DNA of 64,000 nucleotides from contig NZ_CP069791.1 of the NCBI RefSeq assembly GCF_016894265.1, forward strand, positions 62,001-126,000, read 5' to 3'. The notes beneath the pieces were generated by a model. That model ran no database searches. It worked only from the letters and a program-made list of their open reading frames with translations, and was not told the origin of the DNA. This DNA is from Corynebacterium tuberculostearicum (GTDB taxonomy: Bacteria > Actinomycetota > Actinomycetes > Mycobacteriales > Mycobacteriaceae). The position numbers and the translations under genes were made by a program. Positions 53,731-63,131 of this stretch are shown here, one piece after another; positions within the stretch are counted from its first letter, which is position 1; every line of letters starts with the position of its first letter.

Positions 53731-56700
53731 TTACTTCTCTCCTTCTAGGTACACCGCTTGGGCGACGCCGAGGTTTTCACCGCGGATGCTCCACTGACCG
53801 CGGCCGGGTGGTTGGTGGCAGGGCTTGAGTCCGAAGATGGTTCCTTCGTCGCGGTCGGCGTCGAAAAGCAGCAGCGCCGGCTGCAGATCGCGCACCGCGG
53901 AAAAGAATTGGCCAAAGAGGGCACGGCCGATGCCGCCGGATTTGCGAGCGATAACAAGGTGCAATCCAATGTCGCGGGCATGTGGGAGCAATTCCAGCAG
54001 TGGCGAGAGGGCAATATCGCTCAGCAGGTCCGCATCATCGATGACTAGGTAAATATCTGGGCCCTGCCACCAATCTCGTGCGGCGAGCTGTGCCGGGGTA
54101 ATGTCCGGGCCAGGCAGGCGAGATTCCAGGGTCCGGACTGTATCGACAATGGTCTCTTGCGCACTCGACTGCGTCGCGGCGTAGGCAGCAACCATGTTCT
54201 GGTCCAAGGTTCCCAGGTGGGCTCGGCGCTGGTCGATGACCACGAGCCGGGCGTCTTCCCGCGCAAAGGCGCTAATGCCGCGCATGATCTGCGCCAAGAA
54301 GGTGGATTTGCCGCAGCCCTGCGCGCCTATGGCCACAAGGTGCGGCTCGCGCGATGGATTCCAGGTCAGCGTATCGAGATCGCGCCCGCCGATGCCCCAG
54401 GCGATCTCGCGGGCGGGAACATCCCCTTGAGCTGCGAGTGCGGCCGGAGTAAGCACGGCGGGCAGCATCTTGAGCTGAGGAACCGGCTGAGCCTCCGCAT
54501 GAACGCGGCAGATGTGGGCGATGTCCTGGTTGGAGGTACGAGCTAAGAGCATATTCTCACCCATCAAGGTGAGCCCGTGGCCCGGCGCGCTAGGGAGCTT
54601 TTGCTGCAGTTTGCGGTCGATGAGCGAATCCAAGGCCTCGCCTAGGCGCAGCTCGAGGCGGTTGGCAATGAGATCGCGGATAGCGGGGCGCATCGTGGTC
54701 CACCGCGAAGTGGCAATGATGACGTGCACGTGGGCGGAGGCGCCATCGGCGACGATCTCGGTAACCTTCTCTGCTATGTCTTCAAACTCCGCATTCGAGG
54801 TACCGATGTGGTGCCAGCCATCAATGACAAGGAAGGTTGCGCACCGTTCTGGACGGCGGATAAACCCAGCTACTTCGTCGACGATGCGCCGTACCTTTTC
54901 GCCCTCCTCGCGCCCGGCAACTCCGGCGACGTGGGGCAGTCGCTCCAGGGATGCTAGCTGACCGCCGCCAAGATCGATGACGTAGAAGCGTGCTGCTTGC
55001 GGGTCATGCCGTAGAGCTAACGCAGAGACGATCGTGCGCAGCGCACTCGATTTACCGGACTGCGGGCCACCGCACAGGGCCATGTGTCCGCCGTGCTGGG
55101 TCAAATCAATAATCAGCTCGTCCTGGCGTTGGTAATACGGCCTATCGATAATGCCGATGGGCGCGCGCAGCGACCCTTGGTCCACTGCGGGCGAGACTGC
55201 ACCCGCGTCATCTGCACCGGAAAGCCCTGGCAACGCGGAAAGCTCAATGACCGGCGGTAGCGGCGGCAACCAAATGCGGTGCGCCGATTGATCGCGCAGG
55301 TGGGCCTCTTCCGCCGCGGCGCGCACGACCTCGGTAAGCACAGTGGTGGAGTCATCGAGAACCACTGCAGCGCTAGCATTGTCTTCTTCCTGGGACCAGC
55401 CATCAAAGAGCTGCACGCGGCCGCGGGAGGCTGCGGGGTGGTCCACGGAGGCGTCGGCAAGCGCCCGGCGCGGCAGGGGCCCGGACACGTAGGAAGCTTG
55501 GAAGCGGGTCAAGGCCTCGGCATCGGATTTGAGGTAGCCCGCGCCGGGCTGACCGGGCAGGTGGTAGGCATCGGTCACGCCCAATACCTGGCGGGATTCC
55601 GCTGAGGAGAAGGTTTTCAGGCCGATTCGGTAGGACAAGTGGGAATCTAGCCCCCGCAAGCGGCCTTCTTCGAGCCTTTGGGAGGCCAAAAGCAGGTGCA
55701 CGTGGAGACTGCGCCCCAAGCGGCCGACGGCGACGAAGAGTTCCGCAAAATCCGGGTGCTGGCCCAAAAGCTCCGAGAACTCATCGACCACAATGACCAA
55801 GGCCGGAAGCGGCCCGTGCTCACGCACGGCGGTGGCAGAAGCGTTGTACTCGCCGACATTGGCAAAGTTTCCGGCCGTACGCAGCAGCTCTTGGCGGCGG
55901 TTCATCTCGCCGGAGATGGCATCATACATGCGCTCTACCAGCGTAGATTCCTCCTCCAGGTTGGTAATCACCGCGGAAGTATGCGGCAGGCGGTCGCATC
56001 CTAAGAATGTCGCGCCGCCCTTGAAATCCACGAGCACGAGGTTAAGCTCGTCCGGACTATGGGTAGCCGCCAGCGCGGTGACAAGGGTGCGCAGCAGCTC
56101 CGACTTGCCGCTGCCGGTCGCACCGATGCACAGGCCGTGCGGGCCCATACCGCCGTGGGCAGATTCCTTGAGATCTACCGTGACGGGCTGGCCCACCGTA
56201 TCGATGCCGATGGGCACCATGAGACGCGCCGAGCCCTCCCGGCCATGCCACATGCCACTGGCCGCTAGCTCTTCCACATCGCGATAGCCCAGAAGGCCCA
56301 TAAGGTCACTGCCGCGCCGGCCAGAAGTGCTATCGGGGCGGCGGTAGGAGGCCATACTGCGCGCGAGCAATGTCGCGCCGGCCGCACTCATTCCATCGGG
56401 AGACCCCAGGTCTTCCACCCCTGCCGCGGTGACCACCTGCAGCTGCTCCCCTGCCACGAGGCTTAGGCCTTCGTGCTCGGCGCGTACCCCCAGCGCCGAA
56501 GACGGCGCCCCACCGACCTCAATGATGGTGGTATAGGAATTATCGTGGAAGAAGTCTTCGGTTCCCGTGGTCAGCACACCATCGACGATGAGGATGCGAA
56601 AGCGCGCCTTTTCCGGTGTGCGCGCATGGGGCAGCCACTTCAGCCACTCCCACTGGCCACCGATGGCCTCGATACCGCAGGTTTCCGGGCCATGCGCCAA

Positions 56701-57450
56701 CGCCATCTGCAGCACCATTGCACGCACCATATCTCGGGCGGGATCTGCGGGCTCTTCGCCCCGAGTCGACGCCATTCCAGACACGGACAAGAAGCGAAAG
56801 GCCTGCAGTTGGATAACCACCGGCATATCGGGAACGGTGCCCACCGCCTTAATGGTCTGGCGCATGCTTACCGCACACACCGGGTCCAGGTCTTCAGTGG
56901 CGCCGGAATCCGGCACGTTGATGGGGGTGCACAACGTCGTTGGTCCAGTTCCCACGCGTACCTCGAGGGCGTCCGAGTCATCCGGGCCACGCTCCCACAT
57001 GCGGCGCGAGCCGACTAGAGTGCTGAGTTCCACCGGTGCCGGGTGGCGATAGCTTTCATGTGCACGCTGCGCCGAAGCATTGCGCAGCGCCTTTTCCCGC
57101 AAGGCTTTGATGTGGCGCAGGTAGGTACGCCGGGTTTCATCCGGATCCTGCCCACTGTTATTGGGCCCAAACATCATGGCCATACTCGCCAGCATCATCA
57201 ATGGAAACATCAAGGCCATCGGGCTAATCTGCCGGGAATCCCCAGCGCCTAACACCATGAGGGCGACCATGCCGAGCATCGCCGCAATCATCACCACCGG
57301 AAGCAGCAGCCGCACCAGCGGCACCGGTTGTGGACGCACCGCCTCTGGGACCTCCTCGGCCTCGATGCTGCCGGTGGGCAGCGGCGGCGCAGCATCCCGT
57401 AGTGGCATGGTCAACGGCTCAATGACGCGGGTATCCCCGATCCCAAGCAT
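53731..57450 (-). CDS. eccC4: ESX-4 type VII secretion ATPase EccC
   Basis: The product has 1239 residues, EccCa and EccCb in one chain. Two membrane helices lie at about 45-97. Three FtsK/SpoIIIE ATPase domains have Walker A motifs GATGSGKS (443-450), GGPQSGKS (794-801) and GAQGCGKS (1042-1049), with LVIVVDEFSE as Walker B of the first. EccC recognises WXG100 substrates and drives secretion at the inner membrane. The ribosome binding site GGGGGAGG lies upstream of the ATG. It is divergent from eccD. Confidence 0.95.
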   Translation of the reverse strand: MLGIGDTRVIEPLTMPLRDAAPPLPTGSIEAEEVPEAVRPQPVPLVRLLLPVVMIAAMLGMVALMVLGAGDSRQISPMALMFPLMMLASMAMMFGPNNSGQDPDETRRTYLRHIKALREKALRNASAQRAHESYRHPAPVELSTLVGSRRMWERGPDDSDALEVRVGTGPTTLCTPINVPDSGATEDLDPVCAVSMRQTIKAVGTVPDMPVVIQLQAFRFLSVSGMASTRGEEPADPARDMVRAMVLQMALAHGPETCGIEAIGGQWEWLKWLPHARTPEKARFRILIVDGVLTTGTEDFFHDNSYTTIIEVGGAPSSALGVRAEHEGLSLVAGEQLQVVTAAGVEDLGSPDGMSAAGATLLARSMASYRRPDSTSGRRGSDLMGLLGYRDVEELAASGMWHGREGSARLMVPIGIDTVGQPVTVDLKESAHGGMGPHGLCIGATGSGKSELLRTLVTALAATHSPDELNLVLVDFKGGATFLGCDRLPHTSAVITNLEEESTLVERMYDAISGEMNRRQELLRTAGNFANVGEYNASATAVREHGPLPALVIVVDEFSELLGQHPDFAELFVAVGRLGRSLHVHLLLASQRLEEGRLRGLDSHLSYRIGLKTFSSAESRQVLGVTDAYHLPGQPGAGYLKSDAEALTRFQASYVSGPLPRRALADASVDHPAASRGRVQLFDGWSQEEDNASAAVVLDDSTTVLTEVVRAAAEEAHLRDQSAHRIWLPPLPPVIELSALPGLSGADDAGAVSPAVDQGSLRAPIGIIDRPYYQRQDELIIDLTQHGGHMALCGGPQSGKSSALRTIVSALALRHDPQAARFYVIDLGGGQLASLERLPHVAGVAGREEGEKVRRIVDEVAGFIRRPERCATFLVIDGWHHIGTSNAEFEDIAEKVTEIVADGASAHVHVIIATSRWTTMRPAIRDLIANRLELRLGEALDSLIDRKLQQKLPSAPGHGLTLMGENMLLARTSNQDIAHICRVHAEAQPVPQLKMLPAVLTPAALAAQGDVPAREIAWGIGGRDLDTLTWNPSREPHLVAIGAQGCGKSTFLAQIMRGISAFAREDARLVVIDQRRAHLGTLDQNMVAAYAATQSSAQETIVDTVRTLESRLPGPDITPAQLAARDWWQGPDIYLVIDDADLLSDIALSPLLELLPHARDIGLHLVIARKSGGIGRALFGQFFSAVRDLQPALLLFDADRDEGTIFGLKPCHQPPGRGQWSIRGENLGVAQAVYLEGEK
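55450..55463 (+). repeat. Exact copy of GGCGTCGGCAAGCG within eccC
   Basis: It is read on the gene strand as Ala-Leu-Ala-Asp-Ala with CTT for Leu. Confidence 0.65.
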
Positions 57451-57541
57451 GCCTAAATAACCTCCCCCGAGCCACGCGCCAAGCGCCCTTGGCCCCCTGC
57501 CAAGATTCCCCGCGCTGCGGTGGACACGTCGCCACTAGTAA

Positions 57542-57556
57542 GCCACAATATGTGGC
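57542..57556. promoter_or_regulatory. Inverted repeat between eccC and eccD
   Basis: GCCACA, three bases, TGTGGC is a compact symmetric sequence 49 bases upstream of eccD and 92 bases upstream of eccC. It is a candidate operator for the divergent ESX-4 genes. Confidence 0.4.
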
Positions 57557-57604
57557 ATTGGGCAAGGGGGACGCCCACAATCCATACATTTTTCGGGGGA
57601 CATC

Positions 57605-59032
57605 ATGACTACTGCAACGGCGCATCATCTGCGCCTTACCGTTCGCATTCATGCCGGCACCTTCCACAAGGAGGCGGACGTGGCGCTACCGCTAAGCTCC
57701 AGCGTGGGCGAGCTTTTGGCGGAAATCACTGACTTGGTGGATGCGCCCACCATTTCTGAGCCTTGGCGCGCGAGCACAGCCTCCGGCCGCGCCATCGATC
57801 TCACCGCCCCATTGGCTGCCACTGCGCTCACGGAAGGCTCCATCCTGGTTATTAGTCCGCGCGAGCGCCGGCCTGCACCGGTGATTCGGGATGCGGCGGA
57901 ATCGCTCGCCGCCGCGGCCGAGGAGGATACCACCGCTGCCCTTCCCACCGTCTGGGCATGGGCAGGAATGCTTGCCGCCTTCGCCCTAGTGTGGGTTAGC
58001 TCCCTTCCCCTCGCGGCGTGGGCGGCGTTGACCGCTGGTGCCCTGTTGCTCGCCTTGTGGACTCGGGCCCTATCGCTGGTGCACCTTAGCCTGGTGGCCG
58101 GCATGGCGTGTGGCTGGGTGGTGATTTCGCCCTCGCTTGGCGAAGCCCCCTTTGCCGCACTCACCGCCTGCGTCGCCCTCCTCATCGCGCTGCTTGCCTG
58201 CCACGTCACCGGGTTGAGCACGGTTCGCACTACTGCCGTGGCACTCACCGTCTCGGTGCTGTTGTTGGTCGCGGCTTTGGGCTACCTGCTGCCCGGACCA
58301 GGGACGGGTCTCCAGGGCAGCCACGGTACGGCGGCTGCCGCCTGCGTGGTGATCGCCGGCATTATCCTGTTGGCCGCAGCTCCTGCGCTAACCGTTGCCA
58401 CCGCTGGGCTCAAAGTCCCGCAGCTGCCCACGGCCGGCCAAGACCTCGCGGTTTCGGATGCCGTCCAGCCGGATGTCGATATCCGTGCCCGGCGCGCCGG
58501 CAGCGCTTATGAGGGAATGTGCTGTGGGCTGGCGCTCTGTCTCATTCCGGCCCTGATCGCCCTCTCGCTGACGGGCAGTGGTCCGGCCTTGGCGCCGACG
58601 AGCGGCGCGCCCGAATCTCTCGCCGAGTACGTTGCGGTGCTCTTTGGTGCTGAGCACACCGGTGTGTGGTTCGTCCAAGCACTCTGCGTGACCACCGCGG
58701 GTGCCGTCGTCCTGCATGCCGCCCGGCACGGTCGTGCGCTGGCTAGTTGGGCCCTGATGCTGCTGGCGATGACCGCCTGTCTCGCTACATGCTTGTGCGC
58801 TACCCACGCGGTGGCGAATTCCGGGCTTGCCGAAGCCTGGGCACCAATACTTGTTGCCTGCCTGGTTCTCCTCGCCATGCTGAGCGCCCCGCTGTGGGCA
58901 CCCAAGGTGGCTGGGCTCGAGCCCACCACCATCGCGTGGTTTGAGCGCATAGAATCCCTGGCCATTGCCGCTAGTTTGCCGCTGGCCGCGCACCTTGCCG
59001 GTGTCTTCGTGCTCATTAGGGGGCTTGGGTAA
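57605..59032 (+). CDS. eccD4: ESX-4 integral membrane protein EccD
   Basis: The product has 475 residues. The N-terminal 85 are a ubiquitin-like domain (RLTVRIHAGTFHKEADVALPL). About 11 membrane helices follow from residue 115 onwards. EccD forms the membrane channel vestibule of the ESX complex. The ATG follows GGGGGA by 4 bases, an element also found before eccB. Its stop overlaps the mycP start by one base (TAATG). Confidence 0.93.
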   Translation: MTTATAHHLRLTVRIHAGTFHKEADVALPLSSSVGELLAEITDLVDAPTISEPWRASTASGRAIDLTAPLAATALTEGSILVISPRERRPAPVIRDAAESLAAAAEEDTTAALPTVWAWAGMLAAFALVWVSSLPLAAWAALTAGALLLALWTRALSLVHLSLVAGMACGWVVISPSLGEAPFAALTACVALLIALLACHVTGLSTVRTTAVALTVSVLLLVAALGYLLPGPGTGLQGSHGTAAAACVVIAGIILLAAAPALTVATAGLKVPQLPTAGQDLAVSDAVQPDVDIRARRAGSAYEGMCCGLALCLIPALIALSLTGSGPALAPTSGAPESLAEYVAVLFGAEHTGVWFVQALCVTTAGAVVLHAARHGRALASWALMLLAMTACLATCLCATHAVANSGLAEAWAPILVACLVLLAMLSAPLWAPKVAGLEPTTIAWFERIESLAIAASLPLAAHLAGVFVLIRGLG

Positions 59033-60180
59033 TGCGCGTGCTACCTGCCGCTTTAGTAGTTGCATTCGCTGCGGGACTGACTGCTGCTCCCTATGCGGCC
59101 GCGCGCGAGCCGGACCGCGAATGTGCCACCGCGCATTCCTCACCGCTTTCGCCCCAACCGAGCGAGGAGCAGCTAGACTACCGGGCCCGTTTACATTCCT
59201 TTGCTACCGGGGAAGGCGTCAAAGTAGCCGTTATCGATACTGGCGTGGCCCGCCACGATCAACTGCGGCATCTCAGCAGTGGCGCGGACCTTGTCGCGCC
59301 AGAGGAACCAGAGCCGCATCGCGATTGCGACCTGCACGGCACCGTCGTGGCCGGTGTCATTGCCGGACACGATATCGGTATCGCCCCGCGAGCAGAGATT
59401 TACGCGGTGCGCCAGACCAGCGCGCACTACCGCCAGGAAGCGGAAGACAGTACCACCGGATCGCTGGACACCTTGGCCCGCGCCATCGATAACGCTGCCG
59501 ATGCCGGTGCCCGCGTCCTTAATATTTCGGTTGTTTCCTGCGTTCCGCCAGATGTGGCCGCGCAGGTCGATACTTCCCGATTGGATCGCGCTTTGGCGCA
59601 TGCGGAAGACTCCGGCGCCGTGGTGATCGCCGCCTCGGGCAATGCGTCCTCTGGCAGCTGCGAGATGGGTGACCACGTCTTTCCGGCGGATTCGCCAACG
59701 GTGCTCTCAGTAAGCGCCCAAGCGGATTCACACGAACTCGCTGACTACTCGCTGAACTCGGCCGACGGACCCCAACTGGCTGCGCAAGGGTTCATTCCGC
59801 TAGCGCTCAACCCCGCGGGTGGATGGGCCGATGGTAAGGAAGGCACGGACGGAACGGCGCAGTTCCATGGCACCTCCTTTGCCGCGCCGGTGGTCAGCGG
59901 CACCGCTGCCCTCTTGGCACAACGCTTTCCCGATGATAGCCCGGCCGTCCTCCGCAAACGCTTGGAGGACGCCGCAGAACCGGGACACGGTTTCATCGAC
60001 CCGCTCACCGTGCTCACCCACGTGGAAGCGGGCGCGGACGTCGATACCCGAGCTATGACCATCCGCCCCGCTGACGAAAGCGACTCGCGCGCCCCCACAC
60101 GCAGTGTCTGGGTGCTGGGTGGATTAGCGGTGGCGCTTGCTGCGTGGGCGGTATGGCGCGGGCTACGACCTAAGAACTAA
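59032..60180 (+). CDS. mycP4: Mycosin, membrane-anchored subtilisin-like protease MycP
   Basis: The product has 382 residues. A signal peptide (1-24) precedes the S8 protease domain with Asp69 (AVIDTG), His102 (DLHGTVVAG), the oxyanion Asn204 (ASGNAS) and Ser282 (HGTSFAAP). A C-terminal membrane helix (about 355-373) and a short basic tail follow. Mycosins stabilise the ESX complex and process substrates. It is coupled to eccD and overlaps the convergent eccB end by 11 bases. Confidence 0.95.
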   Translation: MRVLPAALVVAFAAGLTAAPYAAAREPDRECATAHSSPLSPQPSEEQLDYRARLHSFATGEGVKVAVIDTGVARHDQLRHLSSGADLVAPEEPEPHRDCDLHGTVVAGVIAGHDIGIAPRAEIYAVRQTSAHYRQEAEDSTTGSLDTLARAIDNAADAGARVLNISVVSCVPPDVAAQVDTSRLDRALAHAEDSGAVVIAASGNASSGSCEMGDHVFPADSPTVLSVSAQADSHELADYSLNSADGPQLAAQGFIPLALNPAGGWADGKEGTDGTAQFHGTSFAAPVVSGTAALLAQRFPDDSPAVLRKRLEDAAEPGHGFIDPLTVLTHVEAGADVDTRAMTIRPADESDSRAPTRSVWVLGGLAVALAAWAVWRGLRPKN

Positions 60181-61456
60181 CCTGCAGCGCCTGCTCACGG
60201 TTGAGCGCGGAGCCTTCCGGCAGCAACCGCAGGATTTCCCACGGTACCTGCGCGCCCACGCCGGTACCAAGGGCTTCCAAAGTCTCCTTGTCCTTGACCT
60301 CGTGCCGTTGGCCCGTGGGTGAAACCACGTGATAGCCATGGCCGCTGTCTACGCCTACACCACCGGCGTCGAGCCCACCAAAGCGATGGGCCACCGACTC
60401 ACCTGCCAAGGCGATGGTGCCTGCTTGGGCAGGTACCACTACCCCGCCGCCCTCGTTAGCAGCACACATCCAGCCATCGTCTGGGCTTAAGAAGCGGAAG
60501 GGCGTGGAGGGAAGGTTGAGGTTTAAAGGGGCGTCGGCAAGCGCGGCAATTTCCTGCGGCGTGGCTGTTGTCTCCTTGGCACCGACGCCTGTGAGCATCT
60601 CCGCCTGCGTAGGCGTGAGCTCCGCTACGCCCTCGGGCGTACGCGCCCACAGGCTCTGCCCAGTATCGACAACCTCCGGCGGATTGGCCGGAAAATTCAG
60701 CGGTGGCAGCTCCGCAAAGGCATTGAGCAGCTCGGGCGGCACGGGCCAGGTGTGGGTACTATCGTCCACGCCCAGCGCCCGGCGCACGATGCGCCCTTCG
60801 GTGCTGGAGGAATCTGGCAACGCCACGCGGCCCTCCTCTGTGATAATCCACTGCCTGCCCTCGGATTCCACCAGTGCGGCGCGCTCCTCACCGAGGCTTT
60901 TCTGCTCGGGCTCGGCGAGGACAATAACCTCCTGCGACGCTACCTGGTGGCCGCCGATGCTGGTTGGGTTTTCTGTAGTCGGCGCCTCATCCTTGCCGGC
61001 CAAACACGCTGCCCAACGCTGCTGGGGAGTCTCGCCTGCTGCCGCGAGGTACCCAGGAGCATCCGAGATACCCACCGGTGAGCCCAGTAGCGCTTCTTGC
61101 AGGTGCTCATCCCCAATGGCCTGCGCCTCGGCTGCCTGCCCGGCGATAATGCGTGCCGAAGCCAGGTTGAATACCGGGTGGTAGGTGTCGTTGACATCCA
61201 CAAAGAGCTGGCCCTGCTCCGAGCGCACAATCGGCGCATCACCCGGCTGCGGGCTCGGCTGCAGCCATGCCAACATGCCTGAGCCCACCGCAAGGAAGGC
61301 GACGCCGACCCCGCCGAAAAGAAGCGCTTTGCGGCGCCTAGCCAATGGATCGTGAATCATGCGGATATCGCCTAAGACAAGCCCATGCTCGACACGACGG
61401 CGCAAGAATTTATGGCCCGATACCTGGGCCTTGGTAGTAGGCAGCGGACGTGCCAT
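60170..61456 (-). CDS. eccB4: ESX-4 core component EccB
   Basis: The product has 428 residues. It starts with the family N-terminus TTKAQVSGHKFLRRRVEHGL and has a single membrane helix at about 45-65. The large periplasmic domain has GQLFVDVNDTYHPVFNLASA and GVGVDSGHGYHVVSPTGQRH (quoted in pieces). EccB is the periplasmic ring of the ESX membrane complex. The ATG follows GGGGGAAAATC. It is transcribed apart from the other ecc genes. Confidence 0.94.
   Translation of the reverse strand: MARPLPTTKAQVSGHKFLRRRVEHGLVLGDIRMIHDPLARRRKALLFGGVGVAFLAVGSGMLAWLQPSPQPGDAPIVRSEQGQLFVDVNDTYHPVFNLASARIIAGQAAEAQAIGDEHLQEALLGSPVGISDAPGYLAAAGETPQQRWAACLAGKDEAPTTENPTSIGGHQVASQEVIVLAEPEQKSLGEERAALVESEGRQWIITEEGRVALPDSSSTEGRIVRRALGVDDSTHTWPVPPELLNAFAELPPLNFPANPPEVVDTGQSLWARTPEGVAELTPTQAEMLTGVGAKETTATPQEIAALADAPLNLNLPSTPFRFLSPDDGWMCAANEGGGVVVPAQAGTIALAGESVAHRFGGLDAGGVGVDSGHGYHVVSPTGQRHEVKDKETLEALGTGVGAQVPWEILRLLPEGSALNREQALQVSS
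60530..60543 (+). repeat. Exact copy of GGCGTCGGCAAGCG within eccB
   Basis: It is read on the gene strand as Ala-Leu-Ala-Asp-Ala with CTT for Leu. Confidence 0.65.
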
Positions 61457-61530
61457 GATTTTCCCCCGAAAAGTCTGTGTACACCCAGCACACAGGCTAA
61501 CCCAGGTAGGCGACCGCTGCCACCCGGGCG

Positions 61531-62424
61531 CTAATCGGCGCTGCGCCTTTCGCGGGTGACCTCGGCGCGCGCGGCCAGCTGATCCGCCGCCGGGTAATCA
61601 ACGGCGACGAGCGAAAGTCCCTTTGCCGGGGCCACGGGAATGCTGGAAGAGCGCTTCGTCTCCTGCAGCAGTGCCGCGGCGAAGTCGGCATCGCGCCGCC
61701 CCTCCCCCACGCGCAGGCAACATCCCACCAACGAGCGCACCATCGACCAGCAAAAAGCATCGGCGCTCACGCGGGCCTCAAAAAGCTCGGGTTCTTCGGG
61801 CGTGGAAACGTCGCGCCAGGAAAATTCCTGCAATTCACGGATGGTCGTGGCGTTCGGCTTGGCCTTACAAAAAGCCGCAAAATCATGCAGGCCCACCAGG
61901 GCGGTCGCGGCTTCTTGCATGGCATCGATATCCACCGGCTTAATCCACTCGGCCGTATCCCGCGCACGGGTCGGCAGCGCGCCGCGCGGATTGGTGGTAA
62001 TCCGGTACACGTAGTGGCGCCGCAGCGCCGAAAATCGCGCATCAAAACCCGCGGGTGCGAACTCGCACCCATGTACCCGAACGTCTTCTGGCAGAAGCTT
62101 TGCTAGCCGACGCACCAGCTTCCCCGGCTCCCCCGCCACCGAGCGCTGCGCCAGCATCTCCGTGGGAACGTCCACATGCGCCACCTGGCCACGGGCATGG
62201 ACGCCGGCATCCGTGCGCCCAGCGACCGTAAGCGGCACCTCCGTGCGCGCAATCATCGCGAGCTTCTCTTCCAACACGCCTTGCACCGTGCGCAGACCGC
62301 CCTTCTGCTTGGCCCAGCCATGAAAGTCCGTGCCGTCATAAGCCAAGTCCAAGCGCAGGCGAACGAACCCGTCCGCCGGCCCTTCGGGGGAAGTCGATGC
62401 TGCATCTGTCATAGTGGGCTTCAT
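61531..62424 (-). CDS. truA: tRNA pseudouridine(38-40) synthase TruA
   Basis: The product has 297 residues from the ATG at 62424. The N-terminal [19 protein letters not shown] and the catalytic Asp in [18 protein letters not shown] are present, followed by the conserved RHYVYRI and MVRSLVG segments. It modifies positions 38-40 of the tRNA anticodon arm. The frame upstream of 62424 has no family match. A -10-like TAAATACT lies 8 bases before the ATG, so the gene may be leaderless. In the conserved actinobacterial order it follows rplQ. Confidence 0.95.
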   Translation of the reverse strand: MKPTMTDAASTSPEGPADGFVRLRLDLAYDGTDFHGWAKQKGGLRTVQGVLEEKLAMIARTEVPLTVAGRTDAGVHARGQVAHVDVPTEMLAQRSVAGEPGKLVRRLAKLLPEDVRVHGCEFAPAGFDARFSALRRHYVYRITTNPRGALPTRARDTAEWIKPVDIDAMQEAATALVGLHDFAAFCKAKPNATTIRELQEFSWRDVSTPEEPELFEARVSADAFCWSMVRSLVGCCLRVGEGRRDADFAAALLQETKRSSSIPVAPAKGLSLVAVDYPAADQLAARAEVTRERRSAD

Positions 62425-62504
62425 GCTACCGGAGTATTTACTGCCCGCCGGCGCTGGGTCTGGGTCATTCGTACGCTGAGCCCTGGTTGGGTGGACATGA
62501 AAAA

Positions 62505-62539
62505 GCCGCCGCCCTCCCACAGATGGGAAAGGCGGCGGC
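62505..62539 (-). terminator. Terminator of rpoA-rplQ operon
   Basis: GCCGCCGCC and GGCGGCGGC form a 9-base stem with a second paired segment (TCCCA/TGGGA) in the loop. On the minus strand it is followed by TTTTTCATG. Confidence 0.85.
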
Positions 62540-62561
62540 GAAGCGCTAGGGCCAAGGGAAA

Positions 62562-63059
62562 TTACTTCTCCTCGGACTCCTCAGCTGCGGTCTCCTCGGC
62601 AGGTGCCTCAGTCTCTGCAGCCTCGTCTGCCTTAGCTTCCTCAGCCTCAGCGGCCTTGGAAGCGGCAGCGCGGGTAGCGCGGTTAGCCTCAGAGGTCACG
62701 GTCTCCTCAAGAACGAGGGAGATCTGGGACATCGGGGCATTGTCACCGGTGCGGTTGTCCAGCTTGATGGTGCGGGTGTAGCCACCCTCACGGTTCTCAA
62801 ACTTCGGTGCTACCTCGTCGAACAGGTAAGAAACAACATCCTTGCGCGGGATGAGCTTCAGAACTGCGCGGCGGTCAGCAACGGTGCCGGACTTAGCCTT
62901 GGTGATGATCTTCTCGATGTACGGGCGAAGAACCTTCGCCTTGGCATCGGTGGTCTTGATAGCGCCGTGCTCGATCAGGCTGGCTGCCAAGTTGCTCAGC
63001 ATGTGAGCCTGCTGCTTGGCGGAGCCGCCGAGACGGGCACCCTTCTTAGGGGTTGGCAT
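62562..63059 (-). CDS. rplQ: 50S ribosomal protein L17
   Basis: The product has 165 residues. The conserved core runs from [20 protein letters not shown] to about 120, and an Ala/Glu-rich acidic tail of about 45 residues follows, as in other corynebacteria. It lies 72 bases downstream of rpoA on the same strand, so it is the last gene of the ribosomal operon. Confidence 0.96.
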   Translation of the reverse strand: MPTPKKGARLGGSAKQQAHMLSNLAASLIEHGAIKTTDAKAKVLRPYIEKIITKAKSGTVADRRAVLKLIPRKDVVSYLFDEVAPKFENREGGYTRTIKLDNRTGDNAPMSQISLVLEETVTSEANRATRAAASKAAEAEEAKADEAAETEAPAEETAAEESEEK

Positions 63060-63131
63060 TGTGTACTCCTCGTATGCGGTAAAAGTTGAGCGCGCGGCAA
63101 TTAGGTCATTGCCGCAAGTCAGCGGGGTTCT

